From Halorussus ruber (GTDB lineage: Archaea > Halobacteriota > Halobacteria > Halobacteriales > Haladaptataceae), in assembly GCF_004765785.1 (NCBI RefSeq), contig NZ_SBIT01000009.1:186001-250000 (forward strand): a DNA stretch of 64,000 bases, in the 5' to 3' direction. The notes beneath the pieces are model-generated. The model did not search any database, was not told the DNA's origin, and worked only from the letters and a program-made list of their open reading frames with translations. Positions 16,701 to 23,593 of this stretch are shown here, piece after piece. The position numbers and the translations under genes were made by a program. The stretch's first letter is position 1, and every line of letters starts with the position of its first letter.

Positions 16701-16787
16701 CCCCGACATCGCAACCATCGAGAGCACCATCAGTGCTGTGAATACGAGTGCGCTTACTTTCTTTCTAGACTCTAATGTTCGTATCAT
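13779..16787 (-). CDS. S-layer-type surface glycoprotein
   Basis: 1002 residues. The N-terminus (KVSALVFTALMVLSMVAMSG, cleaved near AVLGA-DVQRG) is the characteristic haloarchaeal surface-glycoprotein signal peptide. The mature chain is very acidic, beta-rich and Asn/Asp/Thr-rich, with several Ig-like segments and many N-glycosylation sequons (NETE, NSSL, NVSE, NLTA). Residues about 843-895 form a Thr-rich NETTTTTTTT-type spacer of the kind that is O-glycosylated in S-layer proteins. Unusually, a further globular segment of about 100 residues follows and the chain ends VAPPAVGA, without a PGF-CTERM anchor helix. It may be held by other means or be a secondary surface protein. An approximately 670-base upstream region probably carries its own strong promoter. 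Confidence 0.85.
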   Translation of the reverse strand: MIRTLESRKKVSALVFTALMVLSMVAMSGAVLGADVQRGGNQPTFNPGVGGPNDVVVSEQKPVVFQGEDNVDFVTENGEQVNPANLIGVSGNAEGIPLESPIPEDQELGQYAIDGRAANIGVTVQTPRVTDLEVFNTRGVDVEGSTVQEDETLLISAEWNFQRAEDLSLEVTDEDGNEITGDVLTQVDDLSEQQRQRLQGPYAGNPELVENPGQRGTETGIEYLQGLGQLNETEGQPTEDLEAAYWAIDLSDQDAGDYTITVEGWDELDSGAATRSTVISVTGDDNPVLDLDNDEATRGQNVKYTVRGSTAGATHIVTIEDTDFRNNQVDERVFRDVEDVIDRGSFDTNDDGRDDFAWAQVEIDDDTGLGVGQLDTTYLDDTSVDVNLYDADQNVSEVAADLGDTEDDFSLDVREGVLNIDSPAGTYIAGQEVDVRGTAAPGVDDVAVYVRDQGDWELVDINEDGELSQSDFISVDADGEWEERDVRLSQANDILSIPGRYRLGVVEAVDVTQNGEVAETLTTSEFSSATSEQSSIIVTEPTLGGTGGNSSLAAAFGDAPPMTFQNQQQNDTQERNPTYVFRTYNEQIAVEDGTVEVTGVAPGLDEVLVVMIDSRGRTVTETVSVDDNDIFEEDDIELVTRDGRQLNEGQIRGMVIGLGRDAVVGDGVLPGVDDADIASLESWITSFGAGLTQEQVTERITDETTDEAGSDDLILTQNFRYADAATSVTAIAPQNQAGQPTGTAFRTDVTPIEVGQTMTIQGVTNRRPDDNTITVEVIDGPSAAEFDSAATDEWGRTGVWSVNLTAENVEPGTYTLEVDDGDNTDIVQFEVVPEGEGQQDGAQNETTTTTTTTNETEAGGNETTTTTAEGNETGAAENGDDDAGNETDAAANQTDEGQLPNTLEVQRGDNPLNYSVSVNGNIEPGDDTESSDTVEGQTATGQLGVNDQSDTWRFAGQISDVSAEGDLSNATFVLNGEEVSPQELVNATEGNSSAVAPPAVGA

Positions 16788-17455
16788 GTTTCGTTATGTC
16801 TCGCTGATACGGGAATTCCCAGACCCCTATCAGTGTTCGACTGGCGGTACCCCCCATCCTCTCGTCGTCAACCGTCAAATCGTCATCTCCGCACCTGACT
16901 GCTACGAGTTTCACCTCAGGAGATTCGGACGCCGGATTGACGGATAAAGAGCGCAGACCGTTTTCGGGCCGGTTGCTTAGGTATTCCCTAATACGGCGAG
17001 TCCACGAACGCCTGAAGGTGCGGCAACGAGGGTTACTCACATAGTCGAAGAATATCCTCCCGTGAGACTGAGGATAGGCCGAGAGTAGTATCGGGATTCG
17101 TTCATGCCGAGATTCGAGCGCGTTCAACCGGTCGACTCCCGTCCTGCGACGAAACGTGCGTAGAACGCGGTGTTACCCCGCCTTTCACCCGCGATGAAGC
17201 CAGCAGAACTATCACCTCGGAAACTATACTCCGGGCGACTAATTAGGATAATCCAACTGAAATATACGTTCGACCGAATGTCCGGATTCGGCTTCAGTTC
17301 GTAAGGTCCCCCTCGTCGCTTATATGGCGTTATCCACCGATTGTGGCGCGGTCCCTCGCCGGGGAGGCCGTCAGTCGAGGGCTAACGATGGTAAGTAGCT
17401 ATGAACCCGCTCTTCGGCGTCGTTACCGCGACAGATTTAAAGCAACTTCGCCGTC
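16788..17455 (-). promoter_or_regulatory. Long upstream region of the S-layer-like gene
   Basis: This is a 668-base gap without a credible gene. A TATA-like ctctttatcc on the minus strand (about 16944-16953) would give a leader of roughly 130 bases. Within that leader the minus strand reads ctgata, then the perfect 10-bp palindrome gggaattccc, then tatcag, so the leader can fold into a stem. Long leaders are known for abundant haloarchaeal surface-layer genes. The distal half (17200-17340) is AT-rich with no assigned signal. Confidence 0.35.
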
Positions 17456-20131
17456 TCAGGGAAGCAGGCCCGCGATGACCTCTCGCTTCCACCACGCGAG
17501 CGCCAGCGCGACAATCGCCGCGCCTCCGACGACCAGTCCCGTGACGGGCACGTCAGCAGGGAGCGAAAACCCGCGTCGCTGGCGCTCGGTCACCTCTATC
17601 GGCACCCGGTAGGTGTCCGACAGCACCGTGTCGCCGCGCTCGTTCTCGTAGGTGAAATCGACCGAGACGGGGTAGGTCTTGGCGATTGCGCCACCGGCGG
17701 CCCCGACCTCGAACCGGAGGGTCGCCGACTCGTCGGGGTCGAGGCGCGAGACGAACGCCTCGTCGTTGTCGCTCGACAGGGGGTCGCTGGCGAACAGTTT
17801 GGCCTCCACATCTCGGAGCGTCTCGTTGGCGGTGTTGGTCACGCGGAAGGCGACGACTTCCGAGCCGCCCGAGGAGACCGTCGCGTTGACCGGTTCGACC
17901 CGGAACTCGTCGATTTCCTCGGCGACGCTCACACGGGCGTCCAGCGTACTGCTGATTCGCAGGTCGTTGTTCCGGTTGCGGTAGCGAACCCGGACGGAAA
18001 TCTGTCTGGGTCCGGCCTCGGCCTCGCCGTTCACGTCCACGGTGAACTCGAAGGGAGCCGACTCGCCGGGTCCGAGCTGGCCGACCGCGAACTCGGTCTC
18101 CCGCGGGTCGAGGTTCGGGTTGTTCGTCCGCAGGACGACGACCGCGTTCGAGACCGTGCGATTTCCGGCGTTGACGATTTCGCCCGCTACGTCTCCGGTG
18201 TCACCGACTCGGAGGTCTCCTCGGACGCCCTCGACGGAGAACTCCTGCTCCTCGCCGACTCGGACGCGGGCGTCGAGCGGAGAACTGACGCGCGGGTCGC
18301 CGTCGCGGTTGCGGTAGCGAACCCGGAGGGAGACCTGCCGAGGACCGGGGTCGGAGGAGTTGGGCACGTCCACGGTGAACTCGAAGGGGACCTCCTCGCC
18401 GGGGGCGACGGTCCCGAGCGCGAACTCCGGGCTTCTGGGCTGGAGGTTGGTGGCGTCGGTGCCGAAGACCGCGACCGCGTTCGAGACCGGCGTCTCGCCC
18501 GTGTTGGTAATCGTGCCCGAGACCGTGCCGCTGTCGCCGACTTGGAGGTCGCTGACCACGCTCCCGACCGCGAAGGTTCGCTCGCCGCCGACGCGGACGC
18601 TGGCGTCGAGGGAGTCGCTGAACCGGACTTCGTCGTCGGCGTTCCGGTAGCGAACCCGGAAGGAGACCTGTCGGACGCCGGGGTCGGTGTCGTTGGGGAC
18701 CGAGACCTCGAAGTCGAACCGGGCGGACGCGCCGGGCGCGAGGTCGCCGATTGCGAACTCGGTGGTCTTGGGTTCGAGGCGGGTGCCCTCGGTCTGGAGG
18801 ACCACCACCGCGTCCGAGACGTTTCGGCTCCCCGTGTTGACGACCGTACCGGAGATGTTGCCCCGTTCGCCGACCGTGAGTCCGGCGGCGGTCGCTCGCA
18901 GGCCGAAGGTCTGCTCGCGGGCGACCGCGACCCGGGCGTCGATGGGGTCGCTGGTCCGGGTGTCGCCAGAGGGGTTGCGGTACCTGACCCGGAAACTGAC
19001 GCTCCTCGGGCCGGGTTCGGTGTCGTTGGCGGTCCCGACCTTGAAGCTGAAGTTAGTCGATTCGCCCGGCGCGAGGTCGCCGACCGCGAACTCGGTCGCT
19101 CGCGGCCTGAAGTTCGAGTCGTTGCCCCCGAGGAGGACGACCGCGTTCGAGACGTTGGTCTCGCCCGTGTTGACGACTCTGCCGGTGACGAGGCCGGTGT
19201 CGCCGACCCGGAGCGAGCTATCGACCTGTCTGAGCGCGAAGCTCTGCTCGGTGCCGACCGCGATTCCGAACGTGAGTCGCTCGGAGCGCGCCGAGACGCC
19301 GTTCGGGTTCTCGTAGGTCACGACGGCGTCGCCGAGGTAGGTGCCGGGCGCGGTGTCGGCGCTCGCGCCGACCGTAATCTCGAACGCGCGGGTCTGGCCG
19401 GGTTCGATGCGGTCGAAGAAGACGCTGGTCCGCTGTTGGCGGTCGTTCACGCCGCCGAAGAACACCGACGAGTTGGCCGCCGAGAGCCGGACCTGCGCGT
19501 TCGCGGCGGGTTGGGTGCCGGTGTTGGTCACGTTGAGCCGGTAGGTGGTGGTGTCGCCCGCCGTCACGCGCGTGAGGTTTTGAGTCTGTATCTCGAACCG
19601 CGGACGGTCCTCCACGACGACGGTGACGTAGGCCGTGGTCGAGCGCGACGAATCGCCGTACTCCGGCGCGGTGTTCGGCCCGTAGCGCACGAAGTTGGTG
19701 TAGTCGTAGGTGACCTCGACCGGAATCTCGTAGGTGCCCGGCGCGATGGCGTCGGAGATTTCGAGGTTGAACCCGAACGGCCCGGACGCGCCCTCGGGGA
19801 CGGTCCCGGCGAAGACCGTCCCGGTCTTGACTTCGACGTTCCGGGCGAGGTCCTCGTCCATCCGCGACTCGTCGATTTCGAGTCTGAGGTTCCGCGCGGT
19901 CGTGACGCGCTGTTCGAACTGGGAGGGGCCGCCGCGGTCCAAGTCGCCGCTGTTAGAGACGAACACGTCGAGGACCGCCTGTTCGCCAGCGCCGAACTGG
20001 TTGTCGGTCGCCGAGAGTTCGATGTTGGGGCGACCGACGACCGTCCCCTCGTCTTGGGCGAGCGCGAACGCAGGGACCCCGCCTCCCGCGACGACGACGA
20101 GCGCCGCGACGAACGCGACTGTGGCTCTCAT
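17456..20131 (-). CDS. CARDB/COG1361-type repeat surface protein with C-terminal anchor
   Basis: 891 residues: a signal peptide (1-26, cleaved near ALAQ-DEG), two Ig-like domains (about 30-290), then four closely similar repeats of about 97 residues. Each repeat carries LRVGDTGxVxGxVVNTG, VSNAVVVL, TEFAVGDLAPGES and RQVSFRVRYRN. A diverged fifth repeat and one helix near 862-882 followed by WWKREVIAGLLP anchor it, with the repeats outside the cell. COG1361 S-layer-like proteins in archaea are often encoded with RND exporters, and one lies 4 kb away at 11210. It follows the cupredoxin gene by 80 bases on the same strand, so co-transcription is possible. The function is structural or adaptor-like by inference. 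Confidence 0.85.
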   Translation of the reverse strand: MRATVAFVAALVVVAGGGVPAFALAQDEGTVVGRPNIELSATDNQFGAGEQAVLDVFVSNSGDLDRGGPSQFEQRVTTARNLRLEIDESRMDEDLARNVEVKTGTVFAGTVPEGASGPFGFNLEISDAIAPGTYEIPVEVTYDYTNFVRYGPNTAPEYGDSSRSTTAYVTVVVEDRPRFEIQTQNLTRVTAGDTTTYRLNVTNTGTQPAANAQVRLSAANSSVFFGGVNDRQQRTSVFFDRIEPGQTRAFEITVGASADTAPGTYLGDAVVTYENPNGVSARSERLTFGIAVGTEQSFALRQVDSSLRVGDTGLVTGRVVNTGETNVSNAVVLLGGNDSNFRPRATEFAVGDLAPGESTNFSFKVGTANDTEPGPRSVSFRVRYRNPSGDTRTSDPIDARVAVAREQTFGLRATAAGLTVGERGNISGTVVNTGSRNVSDAVVVLQTEGTRLEPKTTEFAIGDLAPGASARFDFEVSVPNDTDPGVRQVSFRVRYRNADDEVRFSDSLDASVRVGGERTFAVGSVVSDLQVGDSGTVSGTITNTGETPVSNAVAVFGTDATNLQPRSPEFALGTVAPGEEVPFEFTVDVPNSSDPGPRQVSLRVRYRNRDGDPRVSSPLDARVRVGEEQEFSVEGVRGDLRVGDTGDVAGEIVNAGNRTVSNAVVVLRTNNPNLDPRETEFAVGQLGPGESAPFEFTVDVNGEAEAGPRQISVRVRYRNRNNDLRISSTLDARVSVAEEIDEFRVEPVNATVSSGGSEVVAFRVTNTANETLRDVEAKLFASDPLSSDNDEAFVSRLDPDESATLRFEVGAAGGAIAKTYPVSVDFTYENERGDTVLSDTYRVPIEVTERQRRGFSLPADVPVTGLVVGGAAIVALALAWWKREVIAGLLP

Positions 20132-20211
20132 GCCAGTCTACTGCGTTCCCGAGGACAATAACGCCCCACTCGGTCGTCGGTCGTTGAAACCCGGAAACGA
20201 AGGCTTGACTG

Positions 20212-20901
20212 CTATCCAGCAGTCGTTTCACCGCCGCCGGGTCCCTGCCGACGCGAGAAGAGGAACAGCGCGAACAGCAGCGGCGAGACGAACGCGAGGA
20301 GGACGGCGCTCGCCAGCAACAGCACTCGGAGCGACGGGCCGCCGCCACCCTCCTCGACCTGTCCGGTCACGTTCAGGTCGCCGACCATCGTGGTCGGGTG
20401 AATCGTGCAGATGTACTGGGACATCTGCGAGGTCGCGGTGAACGTCACCGACGCGGTGCCGCCCTGACTGTTGATGAGACTGCTCTGGACGACGGCGCTC
20501 CCGTTCCCGTCCTGAATCGTCATGTTGTGCGGTTCGCCGTCGATGTTCTCGAACCAGAACTCGTACTCCTGTCCGGCCTGCAACTCGATGGTCGGGTTCT
20601 CCGCGTCCGCGATGTCGCTCGGCTCGCGGCCGTTCCACGCGGCGACTTCGCCGCCGAACCGGTACGTGGTCGTCTGGGCCGCGGCGTCGTCGCTCGCCAC
20701 GACGCCCGCCGCCCCGGCGGCCGCCGTCGCTCCGGCCGCTTTCCGGACGAACCCCCGGCGCGTCACGCCCTCCTCGGCGTCTCTCTCGGATGTTTTCGTT
20801 CGCGTGTCGGCCTCGTCGGCGGCCGCCTCGCGCTCGCTAACCCTCTCGCCGTCGCTGGCCGTCGGATTCTCGCTCTCAGCAGTCGAAGATTCCCCCGTCA
20901 T
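20212..20901 (-). CDS. Membrane-anchored cupredoxin (halocyanin/plastocyanin-like), Tat-exported
   Basis: 229 residues. A charged N-terminal extension precedes a twin-arginine signal (TRRGFVRKAAG, Arg48-Arg49), followed by a cupredoxin domain of about residues 75-180. The type I copper ligands are His125 (EPHN), Cys165, His168 and Met172 (YICTIHPTTM). A helix at about 191-214 ends in SRR, so the copper domain faces outward. Such proteins carry electrons between membrane complexes or act as copper-binding surface proteins. It lies upstream of the CARDB-repeat gene on the same strand and may form an operon with it. The Tat signal is long, with about 47 residues before the RR. Confidence 0.88.
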   Translation of the reverse strand: MTGESSTAESENPTASDGERVSEREAAADEADTRTKTSERDAEEGVTRRGFVRKAAGATAAAGAAGVVASDDAAAQTTTYRFGGEVAAWNGREPSDIADAENPTIELQAGQEYEFWFENIDGEPHNMTIQDGNGSAVVQSSLINSQGGTASVTFTATSQMSQYICTIHPTTMVGDLNVTGQVEEGGGGPSLRVLLLASAVLLAFVSPLLFALFLFSRRQGPGGGETTAG

Positions 20902-20967
20902 ACTCCTCTATCGGTTCCTCGTTCGGGAGTGATAAGAGTCCACGGGCCGGTTGCGAGCGATTCCGTC

Positions 20968-21025
20968 GAGACGATTTATCCGCAGACAACTGTAGAGATA
21001 TATTTAAAATACGTTCTATCGTCTC
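20968..21025. promoter_or_regulatory. Divergent promoter region with flanking inverted repeat
   Basis: Between the divergent cupredoxin and TIM-barrel genes, gagacgat (20968-20975) and its perfect complement atcgtctc (21018-21025) flank an AT-rich core with atatatttaaaatac, a good TATA region. The spacing is too wide for one dimer site and would suit looping or two half-sites. The function is inferred. Confidence 0.3.
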
Positions 21026-21103
21026 TAAGAATTGAAAACGTTTCTCTGAGCGAACGCCCGGCGAATCACCAACGACTAACCACGTCGCCGTCGTCCCACC
21101 GCT

Positions 21104-21886
21104 ATGGACGCCAGCACCGGTTTCGTCACCCAACTCGGGATGGACTACGAGACGGCCTTCGACGTGGCCGCGGAACTGGAGTTCGACTACGTCGAGTTGC
21201 TCATGGACGGCGACCACGAGCGGCGCGCGCTCGACCCCGAGGTCGTCGGCGAGGAGGCCGACGCGCGGGACCTCGACCTGATGGTCCACCTGCCGTTCGC
21301 GCTCGACGCGGGGTCGGCCTACGAACACGTCCGCGAGGGAGCGATTCGAGAGGTCGTCGCGGCCGCCGAGACCGCCGCCGCGGCGGGTGCGACGAAGGGC
21401 GTGGCCCACGCCGACTCGAAGGCGTGGCGGCCCGCGTGGGACGACGACCACCTGCGCGAACGGGTCTTCGAGTCGGTCCGCGAAATCGACGCCCGGACGC
21501 CAGAGGAGTTCGAGGTCTGCTTCGAGAACATCCCCAGCGGGGCCTGCTCGACGCGGGACTTCCCCGACCTGTTCGAGGAGACCGACGCAGCCATGACCCT
21601 CGACACGGGCCACGCCCGGGTGGACGGCCTCGACTCGGCCGAGATGGCGGAGTTCGTCGCCGACCACGGGGACCGGATTTCGCACTTCCACCTCAACGAC
21701 ACGCGGAAACCGCAGGACGAACATCTGCCCTTCGGCTCGGGCACCATCGACTTCGAGGCGATTCTGCGGTCGCTTCCCGAGGGGTGGTCGGGGACGCTCT
21801 CGCTGGAGGTCTTTACCTTGGAGTACGGGTATATTGGGGTCAGTAAAGAGTATCTGGATAACGTTTTGGAGGAAATCGAGGGGTGA
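21104..21886 (+). CDS. Sugar phosphate isomerase/epimerase-like TIM barrel
   Basis: 260 residues of the xylose isomerase-like/endonuclease IV-like barrel (AP endonuclease 2 family). Metal-site segments are visible: DYVELLMDGD, MVHLPFALDA, VCFENIPSG, ALTLDTGH-like MTLDTGHARV, ISHFHLNDTRKP and a C-terminal LSLEVF. Asp, His and Glu residues in these strands bind the divalent metal. Typical members isomerise or epimerise sugars or inositols. It is followed by an intergenic repeat and then by a sugar kinase and trehalose-6-phosphate synthase on the same strand, so a carbohydrate role is likely. The specific reaction is not identifiable. Confidence 0.82.
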   Translation: MDASTGFVTQLGMDYETAFDVAAELEFDYVELLMDGDHERRALDPEVVGEEADARDLDLMVHLPFALDAGSAYEHVREGAIREVVAAAETAAAAGATKGVAHADSKAWRPAWDDDHLRERVFESVREIDARTPEEFEVCFENIPSGACSTRDFPDLFEETDAAMTLDTGHARVDGLDSAEMAEFVADHGDRISHFHLNDTRKPQDEHLPFGSGTIDFEAILRSLPEGWSGTLSLEVFTLEYGYIGVSKEYLDNVLEEIEG

Positions 21887-21966
21887 AGGAGCGGAGGACG
21901 AAAGGCGGATGCTCAGAGTAGCGCCATTCCCACGCGCTTCGCTCGGTGGCCCCATCCTCATCCCTG

Positions 21967-22360
21967 GTGGACTGAAAGGGCGAGCGGGGTTCGCGGGCCG
22001 ACAGGCCCGTGGTCGTCTCAGCGGGCCACTATTTCGCGCCGGGCGGTGTCTCGCCGAACGAAGTGAGGCGAGGCTCGGAAGACGCGGTTTGTCTTCCGGC
22101 GCGGAGAGGCGCGAAATATCTCGGTGAGCGACCGCGAACCGCGCGAGGGCTTTCGAGGTCTTAGTCGCTGTTTCTGTCGCGTCTCTAAACAGTACTGGAA
22201 GAAACAGGAAGCTAGCTTCAGGCTCGAACACAGGAGTCTACCGCCCCGCACCGCAACCGCGGGCCACGCCCTCCCCAACCGATTGCGCTTCTCGCTTCGC
22301 TGTGATGCTCATCCCTCGCGCGGAGATGGCGGACCACGAGGGTCCGCCAGCGCGCGCCGG
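21967..22360. repeat. Structured repeats: full-length family A and inverted family B
   Basis: Bases 21967-22160 are a plus-oriented family A element beginning ggtggactgaaagggc and ending gagggctttcgaggtc. Its nested stems include cgggcc/ggcccg-type, tatttcgcgcc/ggcgcgaaata, ctcgcc/ggcgag and, at 22077-22097, ggaagac/gtcttcc with the 7-nt loop. Bases 22205-22360 are a family B copy in minus orientation (gaagctagcttc, accgcaaccgcgggccacg, cctccccaaccg), ending in the stem GGCGGACC/GGTCCGCC at 22328-22348. Between 21887 and 22441 I see no gene. Confidence 0.75.
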
Positions 22361-22441
22361 TTCAGAGATTCCACCGAGCGCGAACCTGTGGCTGATTTTT
22401 CTCTCGATTCCGCCGAACCCTTTTCCCCGATTCCGCCGAAT

Positions 22442-23470
22442 GTGAGCCACGTGACCGACCCTGACCCCAATCCAGACTCCGAGTTCGACCCCGACATCCT
22501 CGTGGCCGGAGAGGCGCTCGTGGACTTCCTCCCCGACAGCGCCGGACCCCTCGCCGAGGTCGAGACCTTCTCCCGGCGCGCTGGCGGCGCACCGGCGAAC
22601 GTGGCCGTCGCGCTGGCTCACCTCGACGCCGCCCCGTGGTTCTGGACGCGCGTCGGCGAGGACCCCTTCGGCGACCACCTCGCGGAAACCTTGCGGGAGT
22701 TCGGCGTCCCCGACAGGTTCGTGGAGCGCGACCCCGCGGCCAAGACCGCGCTGGCGTTCGTCAGCCACGACGAGGAGGCCGACCGCTCGTTTACCTTCTA
22801 CCGCGACGGTACCGCCGACACCCGCGTCGAACCCGGCGGGGTCCCCGACGGACTCCTCGACTCTGTCGAGTGGGTCTCCGTCGGCGGGGTGATGCTCGCC
22901 GCGGAACCCGGTCGGTCGGCCACGCTGGACCTCGCCGAGCGCGCCGCCGAGCGCGACTGCACGGTGGTCTTCGACCCCAACGCTCGGCCCGAACTCTGGG
23001 AGAACGCCGACCGCGACTTCTCGGACCTCGCCGCCGAGATGTTCGCGCTCGCCGACGTGGTGAAGGCCACGCCCGAGGACCTCGACGCCGCCGGATTCGA
23101 CGCCGACTCGCCCGAGGACCTCGCCCGGCGCGTCACCGAGGCCGGACCCCACACCATTCTGCTGACGCTCGGCGGAACCGGCGCGTTCGCGTTCTCGACC
23201 GAGGAGGCCCCGTGGGACGCTGGCGCGGCCTCACACTCGGGGTACGACGTTGACCCGGAGGACACCACGGGTGCTGGCGACGCCTTCACCGCCGGGGCGC
23301 TCGCGGCGCTCGCCGGAGCGGTCGGCGATGCGGGCAGAACCGAGGAGGGCGAGGTCTCGCTCTCGGAGGTCCTCGGGTTCGCCAACGCCGTCGCCGCGGT
23401 CACGACCACCGCGGCGGGCGCGATGGCGGCCCTGCCCACCTTGGAGGAAGTCCGGGCCTTCCGCGAGTGA
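22442..23470 (+). CDS. PfkB-family carbohydrate kinase
   Basis: 342 residues from GTG 22442 (GTG 22451 is also possible). The N-terminal ILVAGEALVDFLPDS and RRAGGAPANVAVALAHL are PfkB signature 1. The C-terminal DTTGAGDAFTAGALAAL is signature 2, with the catalytic Asp of the GAGD anion hole. Overall length and the A-P-A-N-V-A context resemble fructokinases and KDG kinases. Activity is ATP-dependent phosphorylation of a sugar in the cytosol. The trehalose-6-phosphate synthase gene follows after 123 bases on the same strand, so they may be co-transcribed. The upstream open reading frame extends into repeat DNA and is not used. Confidence 0.88.
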   Translation: MSHVTDPDPNPDSEFDPDILVAGEALVDFLPDSAGPLAEVETFSRRAGGAPANVAVALAHLDAAPWFWTRVGEDPFGDHLAETLREFGVPDRFVERDPAAKTALAFVSHDEEADRSFTFYRDGTADTRVEPGGVPDGLLDSVEWVSVGGVMLAAEPGRSATLDLAERAAERDCTVVFDPNARPELWENADRDFSDLAAEMFALADVVKATPEDLDAAGFDADSPEDLARRVTEAGPHTILLTLGGTGAFAFSTEEAPWDAGAASHSGYDVDPEDTTGAGDAFTAGALAALAGAVGDAGRTEEGEVSLSEVLGFANAVAAVTTTAAGAMAALPTLEEVRAFRE

Positions 23471-23593
23471 AATCAACCCCGCGGAGCCACAAGCGAAAAG
23501 GACCCGAAAACCGTAATTCGCTGAAACGATGCGTTCTCTATCGGGAGCCGTCGGGCAGTCACGAGAATCGAAACCGAACTCCGAGGGGGCTGA

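Noticed and set aside
16978-16993. TTAGG-TATTC-CCTAA motif upstream of the S-layer-like gene as a third DtxR box
   Set aside because: Single copy with a 5-base centre, well away from the likely promoter; too weak compared with the tandem 4-base-centre sites at 48996-49029.
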